A stretch of DNA of 64,000 nt from the NCBI RefSeq assembly GCF_003604195.1, contig NZ_QXGR01000010.1, positions 1-64,000 of the forward strand. The letters run 5' to 3'. The notes below the pieces were generated by a model that was not told where the DNA came from, did no database searches, and saw only the letters and a program-made list of their open reading frames with translations. The position numbers were made by a program, and so were the translations under genes. This stretch comes from Simplicispira lacusdiani (GTDB taxonomy: Bacteria > Pseudomonadota > Gammaproteobacteria > Burkholderiales > Burkholderiaceae_C). How positions within the stretch are numbered: the stretch's first letter is position 1; each line of letters opens with the position of its first letter. Positions 37,033 through 46,492 of this stretch are shown here, one piece after another.

Positions 37033-37692
37033 TCAGAACCCGCGCATCTCGGCCCAGGTCTCGAAGGGGTCGCGCTCGGTGCGCCATTGGTTGATGGGGG
37101 TGTTTTCGTCGCGCCAGCCCAGCGCGATGCCGGCGAACAGCATGCGCTCGGGCGGCAGGTCCAGGAAACGCGCCACGGGCTGGGAGCGGAAGGCCCAGAA
37201 CTCCTGCGGGCAGGTGTCCAGGCCCTGTTCCACGGCCAGCAGCATCACGGTCTGCAGGTAGATGCCCAGGTCCGCCCACTGCGGCGGGCCCATGCGGCGG
37301 TCCACGCTCAGGAAGATGCCCACGGGCGCACCGAAGAAGCTGGCATTCTTGGCCATCTGGCGCAGGCGCGCGGCCTTGTCCTCGCGCGGGATGCCAATCG
37401 ATGCGTAAAGCTGCTCGGCATTGCGAAAGCGCCGCGTGCGGTAGGGCTCCCACAGGTCGGGCGGGTAGACGGCGTATTCGGGCGCCTCCTGCAAGGGCGC
37501 GTCCTCCACGGCGCGCAGCAGCCGGGTCAGCGGCTCGCCCGCGAGCGCATGCACATGCCAGGGCTGCAGGTTGCCGCCCGAGGGCGCGCGCGCCGCGCCC
37601 TCCAGGATGGCGCGCACCATGGCGGCGGGGGGCACATCGGGCTTGAAGGCGCGGATCGAGGAGCGCCGCTGCACGGCTTCGGAGACATCCAT
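37033..37692 (-). CDS. Nitroreductase family flavoprotein
   Basis: 219 residues. The family N-terminal pattern is clear: VSEAVQRRSSIRAFKPDVPPAAMVRAILEGAARAPSGGNLQPWHVHAL, with Arg/Ser and Asn for FMN phosphate binding, and a second conserved block GIFLSVDRRMGPPQWADLGIYLQTVMLLAVEQGLDTCPQ. It reduces nitro compounds or quinones with NAD(P)H. The substrate is unknown. The kinase-fold gene lies 18 bases upstream in the same direction, so the two are cotranscribed. Confidence 0.92.
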   Translation of the reverse strand: MDVSEAVQRRSSIRAFKPDVPPAAMVRAILEGAARAPSGGNLQPWHVHALAGEPLTRLLRAVEDAPLQEAPEYAVYPPDLWEPYRTRRFRNAEQLYASIGIPREDKAARLRQMAKNASFFGAPVGIFLSVDRRMGPPQWADLGIYLQTVMLLAVEQGLDTCPQEFWAFRSQPVARFLDLPPERMLFAGIALGWRDENTPINQWRTERDPFETWAEMRGF

Positions 37693-37710
37693 GGCGGAAA
37701 GGCCTTTCGG

Positions 37711-38544
37711 TCAGGGTCGTTCAGAGGCCGGTGTCAGCAGGTCGTGCGCGGCGCGGGCGCGCTGCAGGTCGCGTCCCAGGCGGCGGCTTTGCGGCAGGTG
37801 GCGCAGCCAGGCCATGCGCCCGATGCTCTGCTCCAGCACGGCGCGCACCGCGGGGCTGCGCTGCGCCAGCCAGGCGGTCCACAGCGGCCGGGCGGATTCG
37901 AGCGCCCCGCTCTCGCGCAGGTAGAGCGCGGTGGAGTGCACGTAGCACAGCACGTCGCGCGCCTGGCAGTGCGCCAGTGGCAGGCTGGCGGCCGGGTCGT
38001 CCTCGAAGTCGATGTAGCCCACCACGCCGTCGGGGCAGCGCACCAGGTTGCGCGCGAAGGCCTGGCTCAGGCAGGTGCCCGTGGCGTGTACATGGTCCAG
38101 TGCCAGCAGGCCCTGCAGCCACAGCGCCTGCACGGCGGCCGGGCGGGCGAGGGCGGCCTGCATCTCGTCGCCGAGCGAGGGCGTGGGCTCGCCCGGGCGG
38201 CCCAGGTGGTGCAGCAGCAGGCCGTCGGGCTGCTCGGCCAGCACCAGCGGCACGCGCAGGCCGCGCGCGCGCAGGTCGCGCAGGCGCCGGGCCTCGGTGG
38301 CGATGGCCTGCTGGCCGCCCAGGTTGGGCACGGGGCGCAGCACGTCGAGCCGGGCCAGGCCCGCCAGCGCGCCCAGCACGCGGTAGCGCCACATGCCGTG
38401 GCGCGGCCCGGCCTTCTTCAGCCAGACCTGCTCGTCTTCCAGCGTGTAGTGGGCCACGTTGGCGGGCTGTGCCGCCAGGTGGGCCTGCAGGAAGGCGGCG
38501 TAGTCGGGGGCCAGGGCCTGGCCGGGCGGGGTGGTTTCGGTCAT
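37711..38544 (-). CDS. Kinase-fold (LPS kinase/RIO-like) protein, catalytic Asp apparently missing
   Basis: 277 residues from the ATG at 38544 (AGGAAGG nine bases upstream; an ATG two codons earlier is less well placed). The pattern is of small bacterial protein-kinase-like enzymes: a beta-3-like VWLKKAGPR, an Arg/Glu-rich helix (ATEARRLRDLRARGLRVP), hinge LLLHHLG, then where HGDLxxxN would be it reads TCLSQAFARNLV, and later YIDFEDDP in place of DFG. The HGD Asp is replaced by Gln, so it may be a degenerate kinase. It lies upstream of the nitroreductase gene. Confidence 0.6.
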   Translation of the reverse strand: MTETTPPGQALAPDYAAFLQAHLAAQPANVAHYTLEDEQVWLKKAGPRHGMWRYRVLGALAGLARLDVLRPVPNLGGQQAIATEARRLRDLRARGLRVPLVLAEQPDGLLLHHLGRPGEPTPSLGDEMQAALARPAAVQALWLQGLLALDHVHATGTCLSQAFARNLVRCPDGVVGYIDFEDDPAASLPLAHCQARDVLCYVHSTALYLRESGALESARPLWTAWLAQRSPAVRAVLEQSIGRMAWLRHLPQSRRLGRDLQRARAAHDLLTPASERP

Positions 38545-38734
38545 CGGCATGGGCCTTCCTGGCGGCATGCGCGGACAGGTCGAGGGAGGCAGACGGTGGG
38601 CTGGGGGCTCAGGGGTGGCATGGCAGGGGTGCAGGGTTCGGGGCGGGCTACACTTGCCGCCGCGCCCGCGCGGTCGCCCATGGGCGCCGCGTTGGGCATC
38701 ATAAAAGCCTTTGCACCGTTGAACGGAACCTCCC

Positions 38735-39556
38735 ATGAACAACCCTGCCCCCACGGACGCCGGTGAACCGGCCCTCGGCCCCGACGAACTGGACGAGCTC
38801 GATACCCTTCTCGACGACCTGCGCACGCGTGGCGAAGAGATTCCGCAGTGGGAGTTCTGCGACGGCTTCCTGGCCGCGCTGGCCTGCACGCGCCGCGCCA
38901 TTGGCCCCGCCGAATACCTGCCCATGCTGCTGGGCGACGGCGAGCCGCTGGAGGTGGCCGAGGGCGAGCCCCTGCCGCTGCTGCCCGCGTTCGCCGATGC
39001 GGCGCAGCAGGCGCGTTTCATCGAGTTGTGGATGCGCCGCTGGAACGAGGTGGTGCGCCAGCTCGACGCCGAGGTGAAGTCGCTCGACGAGGACGAGGCC
39101 TACGCCCCCGAGGCCATGGACATGCGCGGCGCCGTCGCCAGCCTGCCCGAGGCCGACCGCGCCGAGATGGAGGGCCAGGAGGTGCCATCGTTCGCCCAGG
39201 TCTGGGCGCTGGGCTTCATGTTCGCCGTGGAGAACTGGCCCGACGAATGGGCCGCGCCGCGCGACAAGGAAGCCGCGCAGTGGCTGGATGACGCGCTCGA
39301 CCGCATCGTCGCGCTGACCGAGGACGACACCGGCCGGCCCGAGGTCAGCATGTACAGCGAGGACGGCCCGCCCAGCACCAGCAAGGCGCGCGTCGAGGCG
39401 TTCGGCGAGGCCATCTGGGCCGTGTACGACCTGCGCCAGCTCTGGAAGAGCATGGGTCCGCGCGTCGAGACCCTGCGCAAGCCGCCGGAGCCGGGCCGCA
39501 ACGACCCCTGCTGGTGCGGCAGCGGCAAGAAGTTCAAGAAGTGCCACGGCGCTTGA
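38735..39556 (+). CDS. UPF0149/YecA family protein with C-terminal SEC-C zinc motif
   Basis: 273 residues. The N-terminal UPF0149 helical domain has the PQWEFCDGFLAALACTRR signature and EYLPMLLGDG. A long acidic middle follows. The C-terminal ~22 residues form a SEC-C motif (GRNDPCWCGSGKKFKKCHGA), the zinc-binding tail found at the end of SecA, where it binds ribosomes and SecB. YecA-type proteins have been linked to protein targeting. It stands alone between two minus-strand neighbours. Confidence 0.9.
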   Translation: MNNPAPTDAGEPALGPDELDELDTLLDDLRTRGEEIPQWEFCDGFLAALACTRRAIGPAEYLPMLLGDGEPLEVAEGEPLPLLPAFADAAQQARFIELWMRRWNEVVRQLDAEVKSLDEDEAYAPEAMDMRGAVASLPEADRAEMEGQEVPSFAQVWALGFMFAVENWPDEWAAPRDKEAAQWLDDALDRIVALTEDDTGRPEVSMYSEDGPPSTSKARVEAFGEAIWAVYDLRQLWKSMGPRVETLRKPPEPGRNDPCWCGSGKKFKKCHGA

Positions 39557-39572
39557 CGCGGCGCGCCGCCGG

Positions 39573-41270
39573 CTAACCCTGCGGGGCGAGCATGGCCCGA
39601 TTGCGCCCGCCGGCCTTGGCCTGGTAGAGGGCCGCGTCGGCGCGCTCGACCACCGCGCTGACGCCGCGATCGGCGGGCTGCCAGGTGCTCGCGCCGATGC
39701 TCACCGTCATGCGCCCCGGCCCCGGGAAGGCGGCCTCGGCGATGGCGGCGCGGATTTTTTCGGCCACGGCCAGGGCGCCATCGCCGTCCGGCGTATGCGG
39801 TAGCAGGACGACGAATTCCTCGCCGCCGTAGCGCGCGACAAAATCAACGGAGCGCGTGTGTTCGGTCAGCAGGCGCGCCATCTGCTGCAGCACGGCGTCG
39901 CCCGTGGGGTGGCCGTAGGTGTCGTTGACCTTCTTGAAATGGTCGGCGTCGAGCAGCAGCACGGCAAATCCCTGCGCCGTCCGCTGGCCCACCTCGAAGC
40001 ATTCGGCCAGCCGGTCGTCGAAGCGCCGGCGGTTGTGCACGCCGGTCAGCGCGTCGCGCGTGGCCAGCTGCTCCAGCTCGCGGTTCGCGGCCGCCAGCGC
40101 GGCGGTGCGCTGCTGCACCTGGGTCTCAAGCGACTGGTTCATGGCCTCCAGCTCGTGCTCGTGCGCCAGCAGCGCCTGGGTCATCGACCGCATCGATTGG
40201 CTCAGCTGCTCCACTTCGGCCAATTGTCCCGTGGCCGGAAAAGCGGGCTGGCTGTCGCCGTGCTCGATGCGCCGCGCCGCTTCGGCCAACTGCTCGATGG
40301 GGCGGCTGAAGGCGCGGGCCAGGCGCACGGCCACCAGGCCGAACACCAGTGCCGCCAGCAGGCCCAGCGCCAGCAGCCGGTCGCGCAGCGCATGGGCGGG
40401 CTCCAGCGCCTGTTCCAGGGGCTGGCGGACCACGATGCGCCAGCCGAGGCTGTGCGGGGTGCGCGAATCCACCGTGGCAGCGCTCGCCAGGTAGTCCCGG
40501 CCGTCGTCCCAACGCAACTGGCTGTAGGGCTTGTCCGGTCCTGCCGGCAGATTCCTGGGGAGCTGGACCTGGCCCGCGAGGGCCGGGGGGTACAGCACCG
40601 CGCCCACGGCGTTGGCGATCAGGATTTCGGCGTCAGCGCCCCGGGCACTCTGGTCGAATGCCGTCTGCACGGTCTGCGTGACCCAGCGCCAATGAATGTG
40701 CGCCCCGACCACGCCGATCAGGTCGCCCGCCGCGTTGTGCATCGGTGCCGCGAAGTCGATAAAGCGCAGCGGTTCCCCGCCGGGCAGCGGCGGCAGCAGC
40801 TTGGCCAGCAGCACGGCCTCGTGCACGTCGCCGGCATAGATCCCCGAGCGCGCGGCGATGAACCAGGGCCGCTGGGCCACGGACTGACCCTGGAGAATGC
40901 CGTCCACGGCCTGCACAACCTTGCCTTGCGGGTCCATCACGCCCATCCAGGCGAATTCCTCGCGTAACTCTTTGCGTTTTTCGAGCGACTGCAGCAGCTC
41001 CGGGTTGGCCAGGTTGCCGCGCGTGAAATGCGGGGCCTTGCTCAGCAGCACGATCTCCAGCTCGCGCTCGCGCAGGTTGGCGCCCAACAGGTTGGCCGCC
41101 GTGAGTGCCACGGCATGGAGGGATTCGCCGGCGCTGGTGGCCATCTGCTGCGTGGCCAGCCGGCCGACGTAGAGCCCGACGCACAGCAGAGTCAGCAGCG
41201 ACAGGCCACCGAACCAGAGTGCGAGCTGGCCGCGCAGGCTCCGCAGGATCAGTGCGCCGGGCGTGTTCAT
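39573..41270 (-). CDS. Membrane diguanylate cyclase with Cache sensor domain
   Basis: 565 residues. TM1 (about 12-33), a periplasmic double Cache domain (about 38-285), TM2 (about 294-318), HAMP (about 320-372), a coiled coil, and a C-terminal GGDEF domain with GGEEF at 482-486 and an RSVD inhibitory site. It makes c-di-GMP from GTP in response to an external ligand. Cache sensors often bind amino acids or carboxylates. It is convergent with the YecA gene and four bases before the next gene start, so it follows cinA. Confidence 0.93.
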   Translation of the reverse strand: MNTPGALILRSLRGQLALWFGGLSLLTLLCVGLYVGRLATQQMATSAGESLHAVALTAANLLGANLRERELEIVLLSKAPHFTRGNLANPELLQSLEKRKELREEFAWMGVMDPQGKVVQAVDGILQGQSVAQRPWFIAARSGIYAGDVHEAVLLAKLLPPLPGGEPLRFIDFAAPMHNAAGDLIGVVGAHIHWRWVTQTVQTAFDQSARGADAEILIANAVGAVLYPPALAGQVQLPRNLPAGPDKPYSQLRWDDGRDYLASAATVDSRTPHSLGWRIVVRQPLEQALEPAHALRDRLLALGLLAALVFGLVAVRLARAFSRPIEQLAEAARRIEHGDSQPAFPATGQLAEVEQLSQSMRSMTQALLAHEHELEAMNQSLETQVQQRTAALAAANRELEQLATRDALTGVHNRRRFDDRLAECFEVGQRTAQGFAVLLLDADHFKKVNDTYGHPTGDAVLQQMARLLTEHTRSVDFVARYGGEEFVVLLPHTPDGDGALAVAEKIRAAIAEAAFPGPGRMTVSIGASTWQPADRGVSAVVERADAALYQAKAGGRNRAMLAPQG

Positions 41271-41274
41271 GGGG

Positions 41275-41814
41275 CTACTCCCTCAGCAGGTGGGCCAGTT
41301 GCCGTAGCGCCAGCCGCACCGTGGCAGCGCGCACGGCGGCGCGGTCGCCGGGGAAGTGGTGCAGCGCGCTGTGCGTGCGCCCGTCCACGCACCAAGCCAG
41401 CCAGACGGTGCCCACGGGTTTGTCGGCGCTGCCGCCCGTGGGGCCGGCCACGCCGGTCACGGCCACGCTGGCCTGCGCCGCCGAGCGCGCCAGCGCGCCC
41501 TCGGCCATGGCGCGTGCCACGGGCTCGCTCACCGCGCCGTGCGTGTCGATCAGCGCGGCGGGCACGTCCAGCAGCTCGGTCTTGGCGGCGTTGGAGTAGG
41601 TGACGAAGCCGCGCTCGAACCACTGGCTCGACCCGGCCAGGTCGGTGCAGGCGGCGGCGATCAGGCCGCCGGTGCAGCTCTCGGCCGTGGCGAGCATCTC
41701 GCCGCGCGCCAGCAGGAGTTGGGAAATATCAAACAAAACGGCCTCCAGCGCTTTGTCATCCAGCGCTGATAGCTCTTGATTTGATAGCGAATCATGGGGA
41801 TTGGATGGTGTCAC
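41275..41814 (-). CDS. CinA-family nicotinamide-nucleotide amidohydrolase
   Basis: 179 residues from a GTG (GGAGG five bases upstream). The single CinA C-terminal domain shows [37 protein letters not shown], with catalytic Ser in ESCTGG, and [24 protein letters not shown]. It deamidates NMN to nicotinate mononucleotide (PncC activity). The N-terminal ~25 residues ([18 protein letters not shown]) are encoded by repeat copy E. It overlaps pgpA by four bases (GTGA). Confidence 0.92.
   Translation of the reverse strand: MTPSNPHDSLSNQELSALDDKALEAVLFDISQLLLARGEMLATAESCTGGLIAAACTDLAGSSQWFERGFVTYSNAAKTELLDVPAALIDTHGAVSEPVARAMAEGALARSAAQASVAVTGVAGPTGGSADKPVGTVWLAWCVDGRTHSALHHFPGDRAAVRAATVRLALRQLAHLLRE
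41734..41790 (-). repeat. Dispersed repeat family 1, copy E, inside the cinA-like gene
   Basis: Read on the coding strand it starts TCGCTATCAAATCAAGAGCT and ends GCGCTGGAGGCCGTTTTG. It encodes about residues 9-27 of the protein, before the conserved domain, in a reading frame (G-CTA-TCA) different from the frame of copies C, D and F, but in the same orientation. Confidence 0.7.
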
Positions 41815-42332
41815 CAGAACCTCCACAGAGCGATCACGAGCAGCGTGCAGAAGGCCGCCACGAAGTCGTCGAACAGGATGCCCCAGCCGCCGCGCCAGCC
41901 GAAGCCCTTGAACAGGCTGTCGGCCCAGGCCACTGGGCCGGGCTTGGCGGCGTCGAAGAAGCGGAACAGCGCGAAGGCCGCCAGCTGCCCCCAGAAGCCC
42001 ATGGGCATGGCCAGCCAGAGCACCAGCCAGAAGGCCACGACCTCGTCCCAGACGATGCTGCCGGGGTCGGACACGCCCATGTTGCGCGCCGTCACGGTGC
42101 AGGCCCACCAGCCGACCAGGGTGCTGGCGGCGATCAGGAGGCCCATCTGCAGCGGCGCGGCGTACCAGTGCCGCAGCACCAGGAAGGCCAGCCAGGCCCA
42201 GAGCGTGCCCACGGTGCCGGGGGCCTTGGGCGAGAGGCCCGCGCCAAAGCCCAGGGCGATGCAATGGGCCGGGTGGGCCAGCAGGAAACGGGCGGTGGGG
42301 CGCAGCGGCAGGCCGGCGGCGGAAGTGGTCAT
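41811..42332 (-). CDS. pgpA: Phosphatidylglycerophosphatase A
   Basis: 173 residues. It dephosphorylates phosphatidylglycerol phosphate in the inner membrane. Family motifs: ALGFGAGLSPKAPGTVGTLWA near residues 30-50, DPGSIVWDEVVAFWLVLWLA with the conserved D/E, and LFRFFDAAKPGPVAWADSLF. Four to five hydrophobic segments are visible. The downstream cinA overlap is the usual arrangement in betaproteobacteria, where thiL is often upstream of pgpA; here thiL is about 7 kb away. Confidence 0.94.
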   Translation of the reverse strand: MTTSAAGLPLRPTARFLLAHPAHCIALGFGAGLSPKAPGTVGTLWAWLAFLVLRHWYAAPLQMGLLIAASTLVGWWACTVTARNMGVSDPGSIVWDEVVAFWLVLWLAMPMGFWGQLAAFALFRFFDAAKPGPVAWADSLFKGFGWRGGWGILFDDFVAAFCTLLVIALWRFW

Positions 42333-42435
42333 CGGGCGGCCTCGGGCGCGGGCCCGCAGCAGAGTAGGAACATAGCCTGCATTGTCATCCAGCGCGCGGC
42401 CGTGGCGCTGGATGGCCGGGGGTTCGGGTGCGGCA

Positions 42436-44091
42436 TCAGGGGCGTTCGAGCAGTTCGATGTCCTTGGGGTGGCGGATGGTGTGCTCGGCGCTGAACTGCG
42501 CCGTGGCGCCTGGGGCCATGCCTTGGCGCCAGGCGATGGTGCCGGCCTGGCGGTTCCAGGCGGTGTCGGCGGGCGCGGGCTGGTAGTGCGATTCGACCTC
42601 GATCTTCTCGTGGCGCGACACCGGGGCGGCGTGCAGCACCTGCAGGTCGATGGCGCTCTTGTGGCGGTTCTCCACCTGGTAGGCGCGGCGCGTCTTGCGC
42701 TCGGTGCGCGCGCCGGTCAGGCCGGCGCTGCCGGTCATGTCCTGCGGCGCGTCGGCGCGCACCAGCACCAGCTCGTCGCGGCCGAACGAGAGGCTGGCCT
42801 GGGGCGTGGCGCCCGGCGCAGGCGCCGTGGCGGTGCCGAAGTCGAGCCGCCCCGTGCCCACGAAGGCGCCGTCGCGGTACAGGCCCACGCTGCCGGCCGG
42901 CCATACGCCCGGCGGCGGCGCGATCTCGGCCACGAGGTAGGCGGCCTCTTCCACGCCCGGCGCGGCGCGGGTCAGGAGGCGCGCAGGCGCCTGGTGCGTG
43001 CCCAGTGCCAGCGTGACGCGCTGGCCGTTGGACGGCACGGTGATGCGCTGGGGTACCGCGAACTCGGTGGCGAAACCCTTGTCGCTGGTGCCCACATCGA
43101 AGCTGGGCAGGGCCTCGGCGTTGCCGCGCTCGCGGGCCGGCGCGGCGGGGGCGGGCGCTGCGGCGGGCGCCATGGCCATGGCCGGTGCGGGCGCGCGCGG
43201 CTGGGGTGGCGGCGCCACGTCCAGCGTCCAGGGGCGCGGCAGGCGGCCCTGTGTGGCGCGGTGGGGCTGGCCGGTGGAAAGCGTCAACTGGACGTTGCCC
43301 CAGTCCTCGCCACTGTTCTGCGCCACCAGGGCCAGGCGTTCGAGCTGCACGCCGGGCTTGGCGGCGTCCAGCGTGGCGCGGTAGCTGGGCTGCCAGCCTG
43401 GGCCGCGCACCTGGTAGGCCAGGCGCAGCTCGCCCTCGCGCTCGGCGGCCAGGTTGATGGTGACCGAGACCACGCGCGTGCGCTGGCTGGCCACGCGGTC
43501 GCGCTCGGCCGCGAGGGGCTTGAGCGCGAGTTCCAAGGCCTCCTGCTTGCGCTTGAGCTGGTGGGCGCGCGCCTGGGTGTCCTGGCCCGATTTGCGCAGC
43601 GCCTCGGCCATGGCCGCGAGCTGCGCCGGCGTGGTGGCGGGGCCGCGCGGCGCGGCGGCATCGTCGCCGGCCGGGCCGCCCGCGACGGCCTTGAGGTAGC
43701 CCTCCACCAGCTGCAGCGCGCTGGTCTCGGCCTTCACCGCCGCGATCTGGTCCTCCAACTCGCGGATGCGGCCGTCGAGCGGGCTGGCGCACCCGCCGGC
43801 CACGTCGCGGTCCTCGGTGAGCACGCTGAACTCGCCCACGCGCACGGCGGGGTCGGCCTGGATCTGCAGGCTCTGCGTGTCCAGCGTGGCGGGCAGGCAG
43901 GTCAGCACCAGGCTGCGCGCGCCGGCCGGCACCTTGGCCACGCGCTCGACCGTGGCCACGCCGGGGTAGACCGTGACGCGGGCGATGCGCGAGGCGCCGT
44001 CCTGCGCCGTGGCGCCGGAGGCGGCGCACCACAGGGCCACGCCAGCGAGCGAGGGGATCAAGGGCCACGGGATCGGGAAAGCAGGCTTCAC
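42436..44091 (-). CDS. Mucoidy inhibitor MuiA-type secreted protein (DUF4140/DUF4139)
   Basis: 551 residues. Signal peptide ends near ATAQ|DGAS (residue ~30). The N-terminal DUF4140 domain (VTVYPGVATVERVAKVPAGARSLVLTCLP) is followed by a coiled-coil insertion (about 105-215) and the C-terminal DUF4139 beta domain (RGPGWQPSYRATLDAAKPGVQLERLALVAQNSGEDWGNVQLTLSTG). The family was named for suppression of mucoid phenotypes on overexpression; its biochemical role is unknown. The gene is 103 bases from pgpA and has no coupled partner. Confidence 0.9.
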   Translation of the reverse strand: MKPAFPIPWPLIPSLAGVALWCAASGATAQDGASRIARVTVYPGVATVERVAKVPAGARSLVLTCLPATLDTQSLQIQADPAVRVGEFSVLTEDRDVAGGCASPLDGRIRELEDQIAAVKAETSALQLVEGYLKAVAGGPAGDDAAAPRGPATTPAQLAAMAEALRKSGQDTQARAHQLKRKQEALELALKPLAAERDRVASQRTRVVSVTINLAAEREGELRLAYQVRGPGWQPSYRATLDAAKPGVQLERLALVAQNSGEDWGNVQLTLSTGQPHRATQGRLPRPWTLDVAPPPQPRAPAPAMAMAPAAAPAPAAPARERGNAEALPSFDVGTSDKGFATEFAVPQRITVPSNGQRVTLALGTHQAPARLLTRAAPGVEEAAYLVAEIAPPPGVWPAGSVGLYRDGAFVGTGRLDFGTATAPAPGATPQASLSFGRDELVLVRADAPQDMTGSAGLTGARTERKTRRAYQVENRHKSAIDLQVLHAAPVSRHEKIEVESHYQPAPADTAWNRQAGTIAWRQGMAPGATAQFSAEHTIRHPKDIELLERP

Positions 44092-44211
44092 GGTGTGCTC
44101 CTGGGCTGAACGAAGGGGAGGGTGTGCCGTGCATGCTAGCAGCCGGCCGGACCCTGCTTCCAGACGGGCGTGGTGGCGCGGCGGCGTGCTTTACCTGCGC
44201 TTCACCGTTGC

Positions 44212-44227
44212 CTTAAGAAAGGCTTCA
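44212..44227 (+). promoter_or_regulatory. PmrA/QseB-like box upstream of the ferric reductase-like gene
   Basis: CTTAA-GAAAGG-CTTCA, one mismatch from the CTTAA-N6-CTTAA direct repeat bound by PmrA/QseB-type regulators, which in several bacteria respond to iron. It is 47 bases before the start codon. A chance match is possible. Confidence 0.35.
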
Positions 44228-44273
44228 TGGCGCGGTTTTAAGGTCCAAGCAAGGCAATCAACCAGGATCGAAC

Positions 44274-45566
44274 ATGAAAAAAACACTGTGGGCCACCGGG
44301 CTGCTGGCGCTGGTCGCGTGGCTCTGGGCCCTGCCGCCGGCCACGGCGGCGAATGCGTGGTGGTGGCGCCAGCAGCTCATCCTGCTCAGCGGGCTGGGCG
44401 CCTGGCTGCTGATGTCTCTCATCATGGTGCTGGCGGTGCGTCCAGCGTGGCTGGAGCGGCCGCTGGGCGGGCTGGACAAGATGTACCGCCTGCACAAGTG
44501 GGCGGGGATCGGGGCCATCGTGCTGGCGCTGGTGCATTACGGGTTGGATCTGTCCAAGGGGCTGCTGCTCCTGTTCTTGGAGCGGCCTGTGAAGCCGCCC
44601 CGCGCGGAGTGGTGGCTCAACGCCTTCCGCGACGTGGCCAAGGACTTCGGCGAATGGTCGGTGTGGCTGCTGGCGGCCATGTTGGTCATCACGCTGTGGC
44701 AGCGTTTCCCGTACCACTGGTGGCGCGTGCTGCACAAGGTGCTGGCGCTGGTGTACCTGGCCCTGGCGCTGCACGCCGTGGTGCTGGCGCCGCCCGCGTG
44801 GTGGCAGCAGCCGGCGGGCTGGATCGTGGGGCTGAGCGCGCTGGCGGGAACCTGGTGCGCCGTGCTGTCGCTGGCCGGCCGCATCGGCGGCGCGCGGCGC
44901 CACGGCGCCCGGGTGACGGCGGTGCAGGACCGGGGCGCCGGCGTGCTGGAGGTGACCTGCCAGGTGCAGGGGCGCTGGCGGCACCGCGCCGGGCAGTTCG
45001 CCTTCATCACCTTCGAGCGGGGCGAAGGCCACCACCCCTTCACCATCAGCAATGCCGATGGTGGCCAGGGTGAAGTGCGCTTTGCCATCAAGGCGCTGGG
45101 CGATTACACCGCGCGGCTGGCCGAGCGCGTGCATGCCGGGCAGGAGGTCACCGTCGAAGGCCCCTATGGCCGCTTCGACTTCCGCCGCGACAGCGCACCC
45201 GAGCAGGTGTGGGTGGCGGCGGGCATAGGCGCTACCCCCTTCGTTGCCTGGCTGGAATCGCTGCAGGACGCACCAGACCAGGCGCCGCGCGTGCAACTGC
45301 ATTACTGCGTGCGCAATGCCGGTGAAGCCGTGTTCGCCGAGCGGCTGCAGGCATTGTGCGCCGGACTGCCGAGCATCACGCTGAAGATCCACCACAGCGA
45401 TGACGCCGGGCAGGTGCGCGCGGACGATCTGCTGGCCCAGGCCAGCCCCGGTGCCAGCGTCTGGTTCTGCGGCCCGCAGGGCTTCGGCTTGGCGCTGCGC
45501 GAGGCCATGCAGCGCCTGGGCCGCCCGGCCGGACGCTTCCACCAGGAGCTGTTCCAGATGCGCTGA
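44274..45566 (+). CDS. Ferric reductase-like flavocytochrome
   Basis: 430 residues. An N-terminal ferric-reductase membrane domain with six helices has heme-binding His in LHKWAGIGAIVLALVHY and LHKVLALVYLALALHAVVL. A FAD domain follows (GQFAFITFERGEGHHPFTISNA) and an NAD(P)H domain (VWVAAGIGATPFVAWL, WFCGPQGFGLALREAM). It moves electrons from cytoplasmic NAD(P)H across the inner membrane, possibly to reduce ferric or cupric ions. A CTTAA-type repeat lies upstream. Confidence 0.88.
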   Translation: MKKTLWATGLLALVAWLWALPPATAANAWWWRQQLILLSGLGAWLLMSLIMVLAVRPAWLERPLGGLDKMYRLHKWAGIGAIVLALVHYGLDLSKGLLLLFLERPVKPPRAEWWLNAFRDVAKDFGEWSVWLLAAMLVITLWQRFPYHWWRVLHKVLALVYLALALHAVVLAPPAWWQQPAGWIVGLSALAGTWCAVLSLAGRIGGARRHGARVTAVQDRGAGVLEVTCQVQGRWRHRAGQFAFITFERGEGHHPFTISNADGGQGEVRFAIKALGDYTARLAERVHAGQEVTVEGPYGRFDFRRDSAPEQVWVAAGIGATPFVAWLESLQDAPDQAPRVQLHYCVRNAGEAVFAERLQALCAGLPSITLKIHHSDDAGQVRADDLLAQASPGASVWFCGPQGFGLALREAMQRLGRPAGRFHQELFQMR

Positions 45567-45706
45567 GCGCCGCACGGGCAGGCCGCGTTGACCCCGTGGG
45601 ATGGGTAACGGATACTGTCGCCAGTTCAGAGTTCAGTCCATTTTGGGGGAGAACGTGGGCGCGGCGGGGCGGTTCATTGCCACCAGGCGCGGCCGCACCG
45701 GCGAGC

Positions 45707-46492
45707 ATGGCAGCACCACGAAAGCACCCACAGGCAGGCATCCGCAGGCGGCAACTCGCTGGTCTGCTGGGAGGGCTCTGGCTGGGCGCGGGCGCAGCAA
45801 GCGCGCAAGAGGGGCGGTTGCGCATCCTCACGGAGGAGTTCCCGCCCTACAACTTCACGGAGCGAGGCCGGATCACCGGGTTGGGCACCGACGTGGTCGA
45901 GGCCGTGCTGCAGGAGATCGGCGCGCAGGGCGACATCCAGTCCATGCCCTGGGCACGCGCTTACCAGATGGCGCGCGACATGCCTGGGGTGCTGATCTAC
46001 TCCATCGGGCGCACTCCGGAGCGTGAGCGGCTGTTCAAGTGGGTGGGCGTGATCGCGCCGACCCACTATTACCTGTTCAGCCAGCCCGGCAAGTCGCTCA
46101 GGATTGATTCGCTGGAGGCGGCCAAGGCCTACCAGATCGGTACGGTCAACGAAGACGTGGGCGAACAGTTTCTCGTGGCCCACGGCTTCGTCAAGGGGGT
46201 GAACCTGCAGTCGAGCGTGAAGTACGAGCACAACTACGAAAAGCTCCAGCGCGGCCGGGTGGACTTGTGGATCATGAGCGAACTCACGGCCTACCATCTG
46301 GCGCGCCAGGCCGGCGATGACCCCGGCAGAACCCTGTCCAAGGCCCTTCACATTCCGGATTTGAGCCGCGAGGGCTACTACATGGCCTTCGGCAACCAGA
46401 CGCCCGACGAACTGGTGTCGCGCTTTCGCAAGGGGCTGGAGGCCATCAAGCGCAACGGCACCTACGACAGGCTGCAGCGCAAATGGCGATAG
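45707..46492 (+). CDS. Periplasmic solute-binding protein (SBP_bac_3-like), paralogue 1
   Basis: 261 residues from the ATG at 45707; the frame is open upstream to 45596 but a twin-arginine-like GIRRRQLAGLLGGLWLGAGAASAQ signal fits this start. The mature protein has the type 2 binding fold (LRILTEEFPPYNFTERGRITGLGTDVVEAVL). It lacks a lipobox and has no ABC permease or ATPase nearby. Its last bases overlap the diguanylate cyclase start, and it shares PWARAY-MA and LI--I-RT--RE blocks with the protein at 47922. It probably reports a ligand to the cyclase. Confidence 0.85.
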   Translation: MAAPRKHPQAGIRRRQLAGLLGGLWLGAGAASAQEGRLRILTEEFPPYNFTERGRITGLGTDVVEAVLQEIGAQGDIQSMPWARAYQMARDMPGVLIYSIGRTPERERLFKWVGVIAPTHYYLFSQPGKSLRIDSLEAAKAYQIGTVNEDVGEQFLVAHGFVKGVNLQSSVKYEHNYEKLQRGRVDLWIMSELTAYHLARQAGDDPGRTLSKALHIPDLSREGYYMAFGNQTPDELVSRFRKGLEAIKRNGTYDRLQRKWR

